Notes: generated by a model not told the origin, from the sequence alone. 64,000 nucleotides of DNA from Streptomyces gobiensis (GCF_021216675.1 NZ_CP086120.1:1736001-1800000), one strand, 5' to 3'. Numbered from the stretch's first letter, positions 25,571 through 33,890 are shown. Numbers and translations: made by a program.

Positions 25571-25840
25571 AGGGGGTGGGTAGGGGTGGGTTGTTCCGGA
25601 CGCTTGCCCGTGATTTGTGGTCCGACACTTACCTCACCGGCCAACTCAACGTAACGGCGCGTCGGGCCGTAAATCATGGGTCCGGAACGGCCCACCCCGG
25701 ACCGCCCCCGACCCACCCACCGGCAGAGGGCGGGGTAAGGCAACGCACCCAAGCTAGGAGAGCCAGCCGTTCATCGCCGCGCGGACGCCCGCCTGGAAGC
25801 GGCTCGTGGCGCCCAGGCGGTCCATCAGCGTGGCGACGAT
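25571..25840. repeat. 270-bp inverted duplication, left arm
   Basis: The reverse complement of this stretch aligns without gaps to 33891-34160, at roughly 85-90 percent identity by eye. It covers the last 87 bases of the LuxR-type gene and all of the non-coding DNA beyond it. The non-coding part (25577-25699) is itself an imperfect palindrome with arms of about 40 bases containing GTTCCGGAC and TGATTT..GG.CCGAC around a spacer of about 30 bases, like a MITE or a large operator. Confidence 0.9.
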
Positions 25841-26737
25841 CCGGCTGACGGAGCGCGGGGAGATGCAGAGGTGATGGGCGATCACCTCGTTTTTCTTTCC
25901 GGCGGCCAGCAGGAGCAGCACATCGCGTTCCAGCTGGGTGGGTTCCGGTCCGTTCGTCTGTTCCTCGGCGGTGAAGTCGAGGCCGCGCTCCCAGTGGTGG
26001 TCGAAGAGCCGTTGCAGAAAGCTCAGCACCGCCGGGTCACGGACGAGGACCACGCCGACGGCGGTGTCCGCGGGGTCGACCGGAAGTACGCCGCAGTCAT
26101 TGTCGTAGATCAGCATCTGGGAGGGGATTACTCCCGTGCTCCGGACCTGTGCCCCGGCGGAGCTGATGGTCGCGGCGTACTGGGCGGTGGGCCGGTGCTT
26201 GCGTGCGCTGTGCTGGAGCAGCGTCCGTATGCGTACGCCGCGGGCCAGGGTTTCCAGGTCGAGCGGGATGGCGGCGCGGATGCCCTCCTCGCTCAGGCTG
26301 CTGCCGGGAATCAGGGCGTCCGCTGAGGAGGTGCAGTTGCGTGCCAGATCATCGATAACCGACCGGATGTTGTCGATGCCTTCGATGATCTCAATGCTGC
26401 CCTTGGCCGAGCGCATGCTCCTGGCTTCGAGGTACTCGCCGGTCAGCGCGTGCAGCCGCGCGCGGGTTGCCGCGATGGCCGACTGCCGTTCCAGGACGTC
26501 TTTCTGGGCGGCGGCAAGCAGCGTGTCGGCAGCGGTCTCCGGGCTGACCGCCGCCCAGCCGCCGCTGGGGCAGGGCTGCAGGAGGCCCAGTCCGGCGAGC
26601 CGGGACTCGGCGGCGGCGACTCCTTCGGGGGTGAGCCCCGCGCGGTTGGCGATCTGCTCCACCGATTCTGTGGTGTGCATCACGCGAAGGCGGTACACGC
26701 GCGCTGATACCGCATCTATTTCGCCAGATTCATGCAC
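25754..26737 (-). CDS. TrmB/LuxR-type two-HTH transcriptional regulator
   Basis: 327 residues from GTG 26737, with GAGG 9 bases upstream; the frame is open further upstream, but without a good start. Residues 5-70 form a TrmB-like winged helix (ARVYRLRVMHTTESVEQIAN). The middle has a PLD-like sensor layout (IEIIEGIDNIRSVIDDLARN). Residues 265-327 are a LuxR-type helix-turn-helix (RDVLLLLAAGKKNEVIAHHL, ISPRSVSRIVATLMDRLGA). Such regulators often control a divergent specialised-metabolite or peptide operon. Here the divergent gene encodes a 48-residue secreted peptide. The last 29 codons are duplicated at 33891-33977. Confidence 0.85.
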   Translation of the reverse strand: MHESGEIDAVSARVYRLRVMHTTESVEQIANRAGLTPEGVAAAESRLAGLGLLQPCPSGGWAAVSPETAADTLLAAAQKDVLERQSAIAATRARLHALTGEYLEARSMRSAKGSIEIIEGIDNIRSVIDDLARNCTSSADALIPGSSLSEEGIRAAIPLDLETLARGVRIRTLLQHSARKHRPTAQYAATISSAGAQVRSTGVIPSQMLIYDNDCGVLPVDPADTAVGVVLVRDPAVLSFLQRLFDHHWERGLDFTAEEQTNGPEPTQLERDVLLLLAAGKKNEVIAHHLCISPRSVSRIVATLMDRLGATSRFQAGVRAAMNGWLS

Positions 26738-26780
26738 AGTCAACAACCTCGACGAGATCCCAACTCGGGTGGGCGACAAT

Positions 26781-26803
26781 CTGCCAGGCGACATGCTGCC
26801 AGG
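26781..26803. promoter_or_regulatory. Direct repeat in divergent control region
   Basis: CTGCCAGG occurs at 26781-26788 and again at 26796-26803, a 15-base period, in the 163-base gap between the regulator and the peptide gene. It is a candidate operator for the divergent pair. No footprint or second genome supports it here. Confidence 0.35.
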
Positions 26804-26900
26804 GCAAACCTCTTGGCGAATCGAGCAAAAGTCGTGAACATCGATTCCGGATTGCAGACAGCACTCGATCTGTGACCAAGGAAGAAGAGGGAGGATTCTT

Positions 26901-27047
26901 GTGAAGAGGTTCACTCGTACTTTCGCCGCGTCTCTGATCCTTGCGCTGGCTCTCGGTGGTGCTCAGCTTAGTGCAGCTGGCGCCGCCGCCGCGTCGGAAC
27001 CGAGTACGGGGTCCGAGGTGAGTTCCGAGGGAAATTACTGGGGCTGA
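26901..27047 (+). CDS. 48-aa secreted peptide, candidate precursor or signal
   Basis: GTG at 26901 has a strong GGGAGG 6 bases upstream. The product has a textbook Sec signal peptide: KRFTRT, then the hydrophobic LILALALGG, then a small-residue region ending AGAAAA. The predicted mature tail is about 17 residues, SEPSTGSEVSSEGNYWG. It is rich in Ser, Thr and Glu and ends in the aromatic NYWG. The gene is divergent from a TrmB/LuxR regulator and 54 bases upstream of two ATP-grasp genes in the same direction. It could be a secreted signal peptide or a precursor modified by the ATP-grasp enzyme, though a Sec leader would be odd for a graspetide. I know of no named family. Confidence 0.72.
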   Translation: MKRFTRTFAASLILALALGGAQLSAAGAAAASEPSTGSEVSSEGNYWG

Positions 27048-27101
27048 AGTCTTTCCGACCGGGGGAGTGCTGAGTAATTCCCGAGAGGACCGGAGAGGCC
27101 T

Positions 27102-28307
27102 ATGACCACGCTCGTAATCAACGGGGGATCGAGCAACGACTACGCGGATATGCTGCCGGAACTCGCCGCTGGCATGGTGGTGTTCACGCAGAATCCGCTT
27201 CCCGCCCCCGAGCGCTATGCGCACTACGAGCATGTGGCTGACTGTGAAAGCGCTCCCTATACGGAGCTGGCGGCCCTGCGGATGGCGTCGGACCCCACGA
27301 ACCCGATCTCGTTCGAACACGTTCTGACGGACAACGAGTACGGCCTCGAACGGGCTGGACGTATCCGGGACCGGCTCGACATCCCGGGGCAGAGCGAGGC
27401 CAGCGCGCGGGTGTTCCGCGACAAGGCCCTGATGAAGGATGTCGCCGCGCACGGGGTGTCCGTCCCGGCGTTCGCGCGGCTGGATACGTTCCCGGATCTG
27501 CTGGAGTTCATCGCCGAGCGTGACTACCCCGTGGTGGTCAAGCCGGTCTGCCAGGGCGGCGCCCGGGATATCGCGGTGCTGCGCTGCGAGGAGGATCTCA
27601 CCGAGTTCAGCACCTGCCGCTGGCGGGACGATCTGATGGTGGAGGAATTCGTCCCGGGGGAGGTCTACCACCTGGAAGCCGTCATCGCGCCGGACTTCCG
27701 GTTCATCGCCACCGGCCGCTACTACACCAGCTGTCTGGAGGTGTTCTCCGGCGCCAACAGCGGCTCGGTGCTGCTGCACCCCCGTGAACCGATGGCGGCG
27801 CGGCTCGCGGACTTCTTCGACACGCTGCTGAAGGTGCTTCCGGCGCCCGACGTCGGGGCGTATCACCTGGAGGTCTTCCACACCCTTGATGATCGCTTGC
27901 TGCTCTGCGAGGTCGCCTCGCGGGTCGGTGGAGCGCGGATTCCGCAGCTCATCCGGCACACCTATGGCATCGATCTGAAGGAGACCTGGTTCCGGCTGGC
28001 CACCGGGCTGCCGCTGCGTGCCGAACCGGTCGAGGCACCGGTGGTCGTGCATGGCGAGATCTCGATGACCCCGCGCGCCGGGCGGGTGGTCGCCGTACCC
28101 GGCCCGCCGCCCTTCGACTGGGTCGCCGAGCACGTACGCACGCTGACGCCGGGCGACCACAGCTCGGGTCCTGTGCACAGTGCCTCCAACGTCTGCTGGA
28201 CCATTGTCTCCGGCACCGACTCCAGCCAGCTCATGGACCGGCTGCATGAGTGTGAAGGCTGGCTTGATGTGCACCTCGAACATGGTGCTCCGGAGCTGAC
28301 CCCATGA
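27102..28307 (+). CDS. ATP-grasp ligase
   Basis: 401 residues, ATG with GGAGAGG 3 bases upstream. The ATP-grasp core runs from about residue 105 to 305: DKALMKDVAAHGVSVPAFAR, then YPVVVKPVCQGGARDIAV (phosphate and Lys contacts), DDLMVEEFVPGEVYHLEAVI, and YHLEVFHTLDDRLLLCEVAS with the metal-binding Glu. It should form an amide, ester or dipeptide bond through an acyl-phosphate. The layout is that of carboxylate-amine ligases such as L-amino-acid ligases rather than the shorter graspetide ligases. It lies between a secreted-peptide gene and a second ATP-grasp-like gene that overlaps it by ATGA. Confidence 0.88.
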   Translation: MTTLVINGGSSNDYADMLPELAAGMVVFTQNPLPAPERYAHYEHVADCESAPYTELAALRMASDPTNPISFEHVLTDNEYGLERAGRIRDRLDIPGQSEASARVFRDKALMKDVAAHGVSVPAFARLDTFPDLLEFIAERDYPVVVKPVCQGGARDIAVLRCEEDLTEFSTCRWRDDLMVEEFVPGEVYHLEAVIAPDFRFIATGRYYTSCLEVFSGANSGSVLLHPREPMAARLADFFDTLLKVLPAPDVGAYHLEVFHTLDDRLLLCEVASRVGGARIPQLIRHTYGIDLKETWFRLATGLPLRAEPVEAPVVVHGEISMTPRAGRVVAVPGPPPFDWVAEHVRTLTPGDHSSGPVHSASNVCWTIVSGTDSSQLMDRLHECEGWLDVHLEHGAPELTP

Positions 28308-29209
28308 AACCCTGCCTGTCGACGGCTGTACTGCTCAGCCCCCTCCCCCGGGCCGTCCGGGCAGCGCGCCAGGTCGGGGCCCACACTGTTGTGGTGGGTC
28401 CCGACCTGGCAGCGCGGGAGCTTCGGTCCGCCCTCGCGGAGGCGGACGAGGCGATCGAGGTGGACTGGCGCAGACGCAGCCAGCTGCTCACCGCCATGGG
28501 CCGCTTCGTGGGCGCCGCCCAGACCGCGGTCTTCGGCTTCGGGGAGGCCAGCGCCCTGGCCGCGTCCTGGGCCAACTGCGCGCTACGGCTGCCGGGCAAC
28601 CCGCCCCCGGCCGTGGCGGCCCTCACCGATCCGGTGACCCTGCGCGGCCGGGTCAACCATCTCACCGAGGCGCCGGTGCGGTTTGAGCTCTGTGACCGGG
28701 CCGCCCTCGCCAAGGCGGCCTGCCAGGTCGGTTTCCCCTGTGTGGTGAAGCCGCGCGCGGGTGGCTGCCGCCGCAGGGACCGGATCGCGGTGGGCGGTGT
28801 GCATACCCTGCACAGCGCCCTGGACGCCGAGGCGCTGGCCGAGCGGCTGCCGCCGCAGGCCGAGCTGCTGGTGGAGGAGTACCTTTCCGGACCCCGGTAC
28901 AGCGTCGAGGCGCACTCCTACTTCGGCGCCCACACCATCATGGGCGTCACCCCCAGGGACCCGGATGGGCACGGCGGCCTGGATGAGCACACCGCGCCCC
29001 AGGTCCACCGGCTCGTCACCGACACCCTGGACGCCGCCGACTACTGGACCGGCCCCTCCCAGACCACGGTGATCGTCACCGCCCGGGGCCCGCGCCTGGT
29101 CTCCTCCCGGCCCTGCCCCGGCCGGGACAGCGGCAGCGGCCTGTACGAGCTCACCATCGCCGCCGTACTTGACCTTCCGCAGCCGGCTCACCACGCCAGA
29201 GCGGGCTAG
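28304..29209 (+). CDS. Degenerate ATP-grasp-like protein
   Basis: 301 residues overlapping the previous gene by four bases (ATGA), so the two are made together. FPCVVKPRAGGCRRRDRIAV and ELLVEEYLSGPRYSVEAHSY match the nucleotide-binding half of ATP-grasp enzymes. The C-terminal metal-binding motif (usually an E.N.R pattern) is not seen; in its place is VIVTARGPRLVSSRPCPG. The protein is about 100 residues shorter than its partner. It may be a non-catalytic partner subunit of the intact ligase or a decaying duplicate. The good codon use argues that it is still expressed. Confidence 0.75.
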   Translation: MKPCLSTAVLLSPLPRAVRAARQVGAHTVVVGPDLAARELRSALAEADEAIEVDWRRRSQLLTAMGRFVGAAQTAVFGFGEASALAASWANCALRLPGNPPPAVAALTDPVTLRGRVNHLTEAPVRFELCDRAALAKAACQVGFPCVVKPRAGGCRRRDRIAVGGVHTLHSALDAEALAERLPPQAELLVEEYLSGPRYSVEAHSYFGAHTIMGVTPRDPDGHGGLDEHTAPQVHRLVTDTLDAADYWTGPSQTTVIVTARGPRLVSSRPCPGRDSGSGLYELTIAAVLDLPQPAHHARAG

Positions 29210-29307
29210 GTGAGAGCAAGGTTTCTTACGCGTCACCTGCCGCCACAGTGCGGAAACGCGCCATACCTACCTTCGGGTACTGACACCGACAGGCCAGGGA
29301 GGCGCAA

Positions 29308-30696
29308 ATGACAGCCCCAACGAGTACGCGTAAAGGGGGCCGCTGGATCGAGCGGTGGGACCCGGAGGATGAAGCCTTCTGGGAGCGCGAAGGCAAGCAG
29401 GTCGCCAAGCGCAATCTGATCTTCTCGATCATCTCTGAGCACGTCGGATTCTCGGTCTGGAGCATGTTCTCGGTGCTGGCGCTCTTTATGGGCCCGGAGT
29501 ACGGAGTGGATCCGGCCGGAAAGTTCTTCCTGGTGGCCGTGGCTTCCGCCGTCGGTGCCAGCCTCCGTATCCCCTACGGATTCGCGGTGGCCCGGTTCGG
29601 CGGGCGGAACTGGACGATCATCAGCGCCACCCTGCTGCTCATACCCACCACCGCCCTGATGTTCGTGATGCAGCCCGGTACGTCGTACACGACGTTCATG
29701 GTCGTGGCGGCGCTCACCGGCTTTGGCGGCGGCAACTTCGCCTCCTCGATGAACAACATCAACAGCTTCTTCCCACAGCGTCTGAAGGGCTGGGCGCTGG
29801 GCCTGAACGCGGGCGGCGGCAACATCGGCGTGCCCGTGGTGCAGTGGGTCGCCCTGCTGGTCATCTTCCTGATCGGCGCCCAGTATCCCCGGGTGGTCGT
29901 GGGCATCTACATCCCGCTGATCGTCGTCGCCGTGCTCTTCAGCGCGAAGTACATGAACAACCTGGGCCCGGTGCGCAATGACGCCGGGGCCGCCCGGGAG
30001 GCCGCGAAGGACGGCCACACCTGGATCATGTCCTTCCTCTACATCGGTACCTTCGGCTCCTTCATCGGCTACAGCTTCGCCTTCGGCCTGGTGCTGTCCA
30101 TCCAGTTCGGCCGCACTCCCCTGGAAGCCGCCTCAATCACGTTCATCGGCCCGCTGCTCGGCTCGCTGATCCGGCCGGTCGGGGGCAGGCTGGCCGACCG
30201 CTACGGCGGCGGCCGGATCACCCTGTGGAACTTCCTGCTGATGACCGTCGCGTCCGGCATGGTGGTCGTGGCCTCGGTGCAGGAGTCCCTGCCCCTGTTC
30301 ATCGCCAGCTTTATCCCGCTGTTCGTGCTGACCGGTCTCGGGAACGGCTCCACCTACAAGATGGTCCCGGGCATCTACACGGCCAAGGCTCAGGCGATGG
30401 GCCTGACAGGAGAGGAAGCCCAGACCTACGCACGGCGGCTGGGCGGCGCCACCATGGTCATCATCGGCTCGGTGGGTGCCTTCGGCGGCCTCGCCATCAA
30501 CCTCGCCCTGCGCCAGTCCTTCCTGACCTCGGGCAATGGAACGGCCGCCTTTATCGCCTTCTGCGCCTTCTACGTCGCCTGCTTCGTGGTCACCTGGGCC
30601 GTATACCTGCGGCGCTCGGCCACCCCCACGCCGGTGGCCGAGGGGAGCGACGCGGCGCCCGAGCAGCCACGGCAGCCAGCGTTTGCCCAGGTCTGA
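29308..30696 (+). CDS. narK: Nitrate/nitrite MFS transporter (NarK type)
   Basis: 462 residues with twelve predicted membrane helices and the nitrate/nitrite porter signature GFGGGNFASSMNNINSFFPQ, then LGLNAGGGNIGVPVVQ; a second Gly-rich signature, TGLGNGSTYKM, is in the C-terminal half. It moves nitrate in or nitrite out across the membrane. ATG at 29308 has GGGAGG 5 bases upstream. The gene downstream is the HemD-like regulator NnaR, known in S. coelicolor to act with GlnR on nitrate-assimilation genes including narK, so the pairing makes biological sense. Confidence 0.94.
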   Translation: MTAPTSTRKGGRWIERWDPEDEAFWEREGKQVAKRNLIFSIISEHVGFSVWSMFSVLALFMGPEYGVDPAGKFFLVAVASAVGASLRIPYGFAVARFGGRNWTIISATLLLIPTTALMFVMQPGTSYTTFMVVAALTGFGGGNFASSMNNINSFFPQRLKGWALGLNAGGGNIGVPVVQWVALLVIFLIGAQYPRVVVGIYIPLIVVAVLFSAKYMNNLGPVRNDAGAAREAAKDGHTWIMSFLYIGTFGSFIGYSFAFGLVLSIQFGRTPLEAASITFIGPLLGSLIRPVGGRLADRYGGGRITLWNFLLMTVASGMVVVASVQESLPLFIASFIPLFVLTGLGNGSTYKMVPGIYTAKAQAMGLTGEEAQTYARRLGGATMVIIGSVGAFGGLAINLALRQSFLTSGNGTAAFIAFCAFYVACFVVTWAVYLRRSATPTPVAEGSDAAPEQPRQPAFAQV

Positions 30697-30744
30697 GTGG
30701 TGTAACGCAGACCACACCGCACGTAACACCGGGGAAATCCCGGC

Positions 30745-30782
30745 GAACCGAGCCTGTCACGCGCCCTTGACAGGCTCGGTTC
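30745..30782 (+). terminator. Perfect 15-bp hairpin after narK
   Basis: GAACCGAGCCTGTCA pairs with TGACAGGCTCGGTTC over an 8-base loop, 48 bases after the narK stop and 35 bases before nnaR. It should reduce read-through, so nnaR probably has its own promoter. Confidence 0.9.
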
Positions 30783-30816
30783 ACGGTATGGACTAACAGG
30801 ACGAGGGCCCATCCCC

Positions 30817-31947
30817 ATGCAAGAGCTCAAACCACTGAACGGCTTCACCATCGGCGTCACCGCCGCCCGGCGCGCTGAAGAGCTGGGGACACTGCTGCAG
30901 CGGCGTGGCGCGGCCGTACAGCACGCCCCCGCGCTGCGGATCGTGCCGCTCGCTGACGACAGCGAGCTGATGGATGTCACCAAGCAGCTGATCGATCACG
31001 CCCCGGATATCGTCGTGGCCACCACGGCCATCGGCTTCCGTGGCTGGGTGGAGGCCGCTGACGGCTGGGGGCTCGGCGAGGCGCTGCTGCAACGGCTCAG
31101 TGGGGTGGAGCTGCTGGCCCGTGGCCCGAAGGTGCGCGGGGCGATACGGGCCGCCGGGCTGACCGAGGAATGGTCCCCGGCTTCCGAGTCGATGGCCGAA
31201 GTTCTCGACCGGCTGCTTGACGAGGGGGTGGGCGGCCGCCGTATCGCCCTCCAGCTGCATGGTGAGCCGCTGCCCGGCTTCTGTGAGGCACTGCGCGCCG
31301 GGGGAGCCGAGGTCGTCACCGTCCCCGTGTACCGCTGGCTGCCGCCCGAGGACATCGGCCCCGTCGACCGGCTCATCGATCTCACCATCGCGCGCGGTCT
31401 GGACGCGGTGACCTTTACGAGCGCGCCCGCGGCGGCTTCCCTGCTGGAGCGGGCCGAGCAGCGCGGAGTGCGGGGGGAGCTCCTGGACGCGCTGCGGCAC
31501 GATGTGTTGCCTGCCTGCGTGGGGCCGGTGACCGCGCTGCCGTTGGAAGCATGCGATGTGCCCACGTCGCAGCCTGAACGCTTCCGGCTCGGCCCGCTCG
31601 TCCAACTGCTCTGCCTGGAGCTGCCCAGCCGGATCCGCCCACTGCCGCTCGCCGGACGGCGGATTGAGATCCGGGGGCACGCGGTCGTGGTGGACGGCGA
31701 GCTGCGCGCCGTACCGCCCGCCGGAATGGCGCTGCTGCGCGCCCTGGCCCGGCGCCCGGGCTGGGTGGTGCCCCGTGCTGAGCTGCTGCGCGCCCTGCCC
31801 GGCGCGGGCCGTGATGAGCATGCCGTGGAGACCGCGATGGCCCGGCTGCGTACCGCCCTCGGGTCGCCCAAGCTGATCCAGACGGTCGTCAAGCGCGGTT
31901 ACCGGCTAGCACTTGACCCCGCCGCCGATACGAAATACTCCAACTAA
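30817..31947 (+). CDS. nnaR: HemD-like nitrate/nitrite assimilation regulator NnaR
   Basis: 376 residues. The first 260 resemble uroporphyrinogen-III synthase (FTIGVTAARRAEELGTLLQR, DIVVATTAIGFRGWVEAA, DAVTFTSAPAAASLLERAE). The last 95 are an OmpR/PhoB-type winged helix (PPAGMALLRALARRPGWVVP, VETAMARLRTALGSPKLIQT, VVKRGYRL). This fusion is the NnaR architecture described in S. coelicolor as a nitrate/nitrite assimilation regulator that works with GlnR. Whether the HemD half keeps enzyme activity is not shown by sequence. The position beside narK supports the call. Confidence 0.9.
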   Translation: MQELKPLNGFTIGVTAARRAEELGTLLQRRGAAVQHAPALRIVPLADDSELMDVTKQLIDHAPDIVVATTAIGFRGWVEAADGWGLGEALLQRLSGVELLARGPKVRGAIRAAGLTEEWSPASESMAEVLDRLLDEGVGGRRIALQLHGEPLPGFCEALRAGGAEVVTVPVYRWLPPEDIGPVDRLIDLTIARGLDAVTFTSAPAAASLLERAEQRGVRGELLDALRHDVLPACVGPVTALPLEACDVPTSQPERFRLGPLVQLLCLELPSRIRPLPLAGRRIEIRGHAVVVDGELRAVPPAGMALLRALARRPGWVVPRAELLRALPGAGRDEHAVETAMARLRTALGSPKLIQTVVKRGYRLALDPAADTKYSN

Positions 31948-31964
31948 CTCAAAGTTGCGCATGA

Positions 31965-31982
31965 ACCGGGTGAACACCCGGT
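31965..31982 (+). terminator. Short hairpin after nnaR
   Basis: ACCGGGTG and CACCCGGT form an 8-bp stem 17 bases after the nnaR stop. The loop is very tight (two unpaired bases), and there is no U-tract. Confidence 0.45.
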
Positions 31983-32061
31983 CTCCTAGGTGCGTATGAG
32001 AGGGCAGAAGAAGAGAGCAAGAGCGAGAGCGAGCCGCACAGTCTCGACCCGGGGGTCAAGC

Positions 32062-32601
32062 GTGAGCGAGGATGCCGTCGTGGCCGACAGAACGTCACAG
32101 GACGACAACCTCATGAGGGCCCTTTACGACGAACACGCCGGTCCGCTCCTTGCCTTCGTCCTCCGGTTGGTGGGCGGGGACCGGCATCGGGCGGAGGACG
32201 TTGTGCAGGAGACTCTGGTGCGCGCCTGGCGCAACGCGGAGCAGCTGGAGCGCGCCACCGGTTCCATACGTCCCTGGCTGGTGACCGTCGCCCGGCGCAT
32301 CGTCATCGACGGGCACCGCAGCCGGAAGGCCCGGCCGCAGGAGGTCGATCCATCGCCGCTGGAGACCATTCCGGCCGCCGATGAGATCGACCGGGCGCTG
32401 CGGCTGATGACGATCAACGAGGCGCTGCGGGATCTGACCGATGCGCATCGTGAGGCGTTGATCGAGACATACTTCAAGGGACGGACGGTGAACGAAGCGG
32501 CGGAAGTGCTGCGCGTTCCGCCCGGGACCGTGCGCTCCCGGGTCTTCTACGCACTGCGCTCCATGAAGCTCTCGCTCGAGGAAAGAGGAGTCACGCCATG
32601 A
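32062..32601 (+). CDS. ECF-type RNA polymerase sigma factor
   Basis: I place the start at GTG 32062 (GGGGG 6 bases upstream), giving 179 residues; the frame is open 24 codons upstream with a very basic, unconvincing sequence. Region 2 is seen in LYDEHAGPLLAFVLRLVGG and AEDVVQETLVRAWRN. Region 4 is in LRDLTDAHREALIETYFKGR and EAAEVLRVPPGTVRSRVFYA. There is no region 3, as in group 4 sigma factors. The RskA-type anti-sigma gene overlaps it by ATGA, so this is a SigK/SigL-like membrane-signalling pair that switches on an envelope or stress regulon. Confidence 0.92.
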   Translation: MSEDAVVADRTSQDDNLMRALYDEHAGPLLAFVLRLVGGDRHRAEDVVQETLVRAWRNAEQLERATGSIRPWLVTVARRIVIDGHRSRKARPQEVDPSPLETIPAADEIDRALRLMTINEALRDLTDAHREALIETYFKGRTVNEAAEVLRVPPGTVRSRVFYALRSMKLSLEERGVTP

Positions 32602-33305
32602 CGTCGCCGGTGCAGCACACCGACGTCGGCGCCTACGCGATCGGCGCGCTGGATGCCGCCGACGCTGCCCGCTTCGAGGAGCATCTCGCCTGGTGCGAGT
32701 GGTGCGCTGCCGAGCTGGAGGAGCTGATGGGGCTGGGGCCGCTGCTCTCCGAATACCGCGAATCCGCCCCGGATACGGCCTCGCTCACCGCCCGGCCGAG
32801 TCCCGAGCTGCTGAACGGGCTGCTGGCCGAGACGGCCGCGGCTCACCGTACGAGCCGCAGGCGACGGCTCTATCTGGTTGCCGCGGCCGCCGCCCTGATC
32901 ATCACCGCACCGGTCGCCACGATGGCGCTGGTCTCCGACGACTCCCCGGCGAACCCGCCGAAACCGCCGGACATGGTGCAGGCCCTCTACGAGGACGGCG
33001 AGAAGGTCAGCGGCGCCGATCCGGTCACCGACGTCAACGCGACCGTCGCCATGCGGCCCAAGGGGTGGGGCACCGAGATCGCCGTCAAACTGGCCAATGT
33101 CTCGGGCCCACGGGAGTGCGGGCTGATCGCGATCGGCAAGGACGGCACGGAGCAGACCGTCACGACCTGGTCGGTCCCCGGCGGGGGATACGGCTGGAAG
33201 GATGCCCGATACTACGTCGGGGGCGCCGCGTTCGACCGCGACGAGATCGACCGCTTCGAGGTCCGCACGCTGGACGGCGACCACCTGGTAACCGTCAAGG
33301 CGTAG
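32598..33305 (+). CDS. Membrane anti-sigma factor (zinc-finger, RskA-like)
   Basis: 235 residues. The cytoplasmic N-terminus carries the zinc-binding anti-sigma motif HLAWCEWC (residues 30-37) with an upstream His. One membrane helix follows at about 95-118 (LYLVAAAAALIITAPVATMA). The outer domain of about 115 residues is RskA-like (RPKGWGTEIAVKLANVSG and SVPGGGYGW). It holds the sigma factor encoded just before it inactive until an outside signal triggers release, usually by proteolysis. The 4-base overlap with the sigma gene indicates coupled synthesis. Confidence 0.9.
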   Translation: MTSPVQHTDVGAYAIGALDAADAARFEEHLAWCEWCAAELEELMGLGPLLSEYRESAPDTASLTARPSPELLNGLLAETAAAHRTSRRRRLYLVAAAAALIITAPVATMALVSDDSPANPPKPPDMVQALYEDGEKVSGADPVTDVNATVAMRPKGWGTEIAVKLANVSGPRECGLIAIGKDGTEQTVTTWSVPGGGYGWKDARYYVGGAAFDRDEIDRFEVRTLDGDHLVTVKA

Positions 33306-33344
33306 GGTTTCTGTCAGCACCTGCCACCTCGTTAGGGTGACTGG

Positions 33345-33833
33345 ATGTCCGAGAGCGAAGACCGATTCATCGCGACCGTTGCCGCCCGTCGCATGGTGCG
33401 GACCAGTATCCGGTCGATCATCGTACGCGAAGACCAGGTGCTGCTCCAGCGCCCTTCGGACTCGGCCCCCGGCCATCACTACGCTTTCATCGGCGGTGAG
33501 TACGAGCTCGGAGACACCTTCGACTCCCGGCTGCGCAAGGAGATCGAGGAGGAGACCAACGCCCGCCTGGTCGACTGGCAGTATCTCTTCGTCGTCGAGA
33601 ACCGCTTCATCCACGCCGGTCATCGAGTCCATGGCTTGGAGCATTACCTGTGGGCCACGATCGACCGCGCCGACGTCACCAGCCGAGAGGATCATCTCGT
33701 CCAGGAGTGGCTGCCTTGGTCGGATCTGGCGATCGCCGATGTACGCCCGCATGCCGTGCGCGATGTGCTGGCCGCAGGACGACATCACGAGGTCCGGCAC
33801 CTTCTCGTGAACGGCTGGGGCGAACAAACCTGA
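33345..33833 (+). CDS. NUDIX hydrolase
   Basis: 162 residues with a NUDIX fold. The box reads GGEYELGDTFDSRLRKEIEE followed by ETN. The metal-binding core EIEEE is kept, while the box's usual first Glu is an Asp and the Arg is a Lys, so it is slightly off consensus. HHYAFIGG before it and LEHYLWATI after it fit the family. Such enzymes cleave nucleoside diphosphate-X compounds; the substrate is unknown. It is the last gene before the right arm of the inverted duplication. Confidence 0.85.
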   Translation: MSESEDRFIATVAARRMVRTSIRSIIVREDQVLLQRPSDSAPGHHYAFIGGEYELGDTFDSRLRKEIEEETNARLVDWQYLFVVENRFIHAGHRVHGLEHYLWATIDRADVTSREDHLVQEWLPWSDLAIADVRPHAVRDVLAAGRHHEVRHLLVNGWGEQT

Positions 33834-33890
33834 CGCCCTCGCCGCAGCGTTCATGGGACATCACCGCTCGCCGCAAGAAACGGCGTCGGG

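Noticed and set aside
26901..27047. Classic graspetide precursor
   Set aside because: It has a Sec signal peptide and no repeated Thr/Glu core motif, and the neighbouring ligase lacks the size and look of graspetide ligases; kept only as a possibility.
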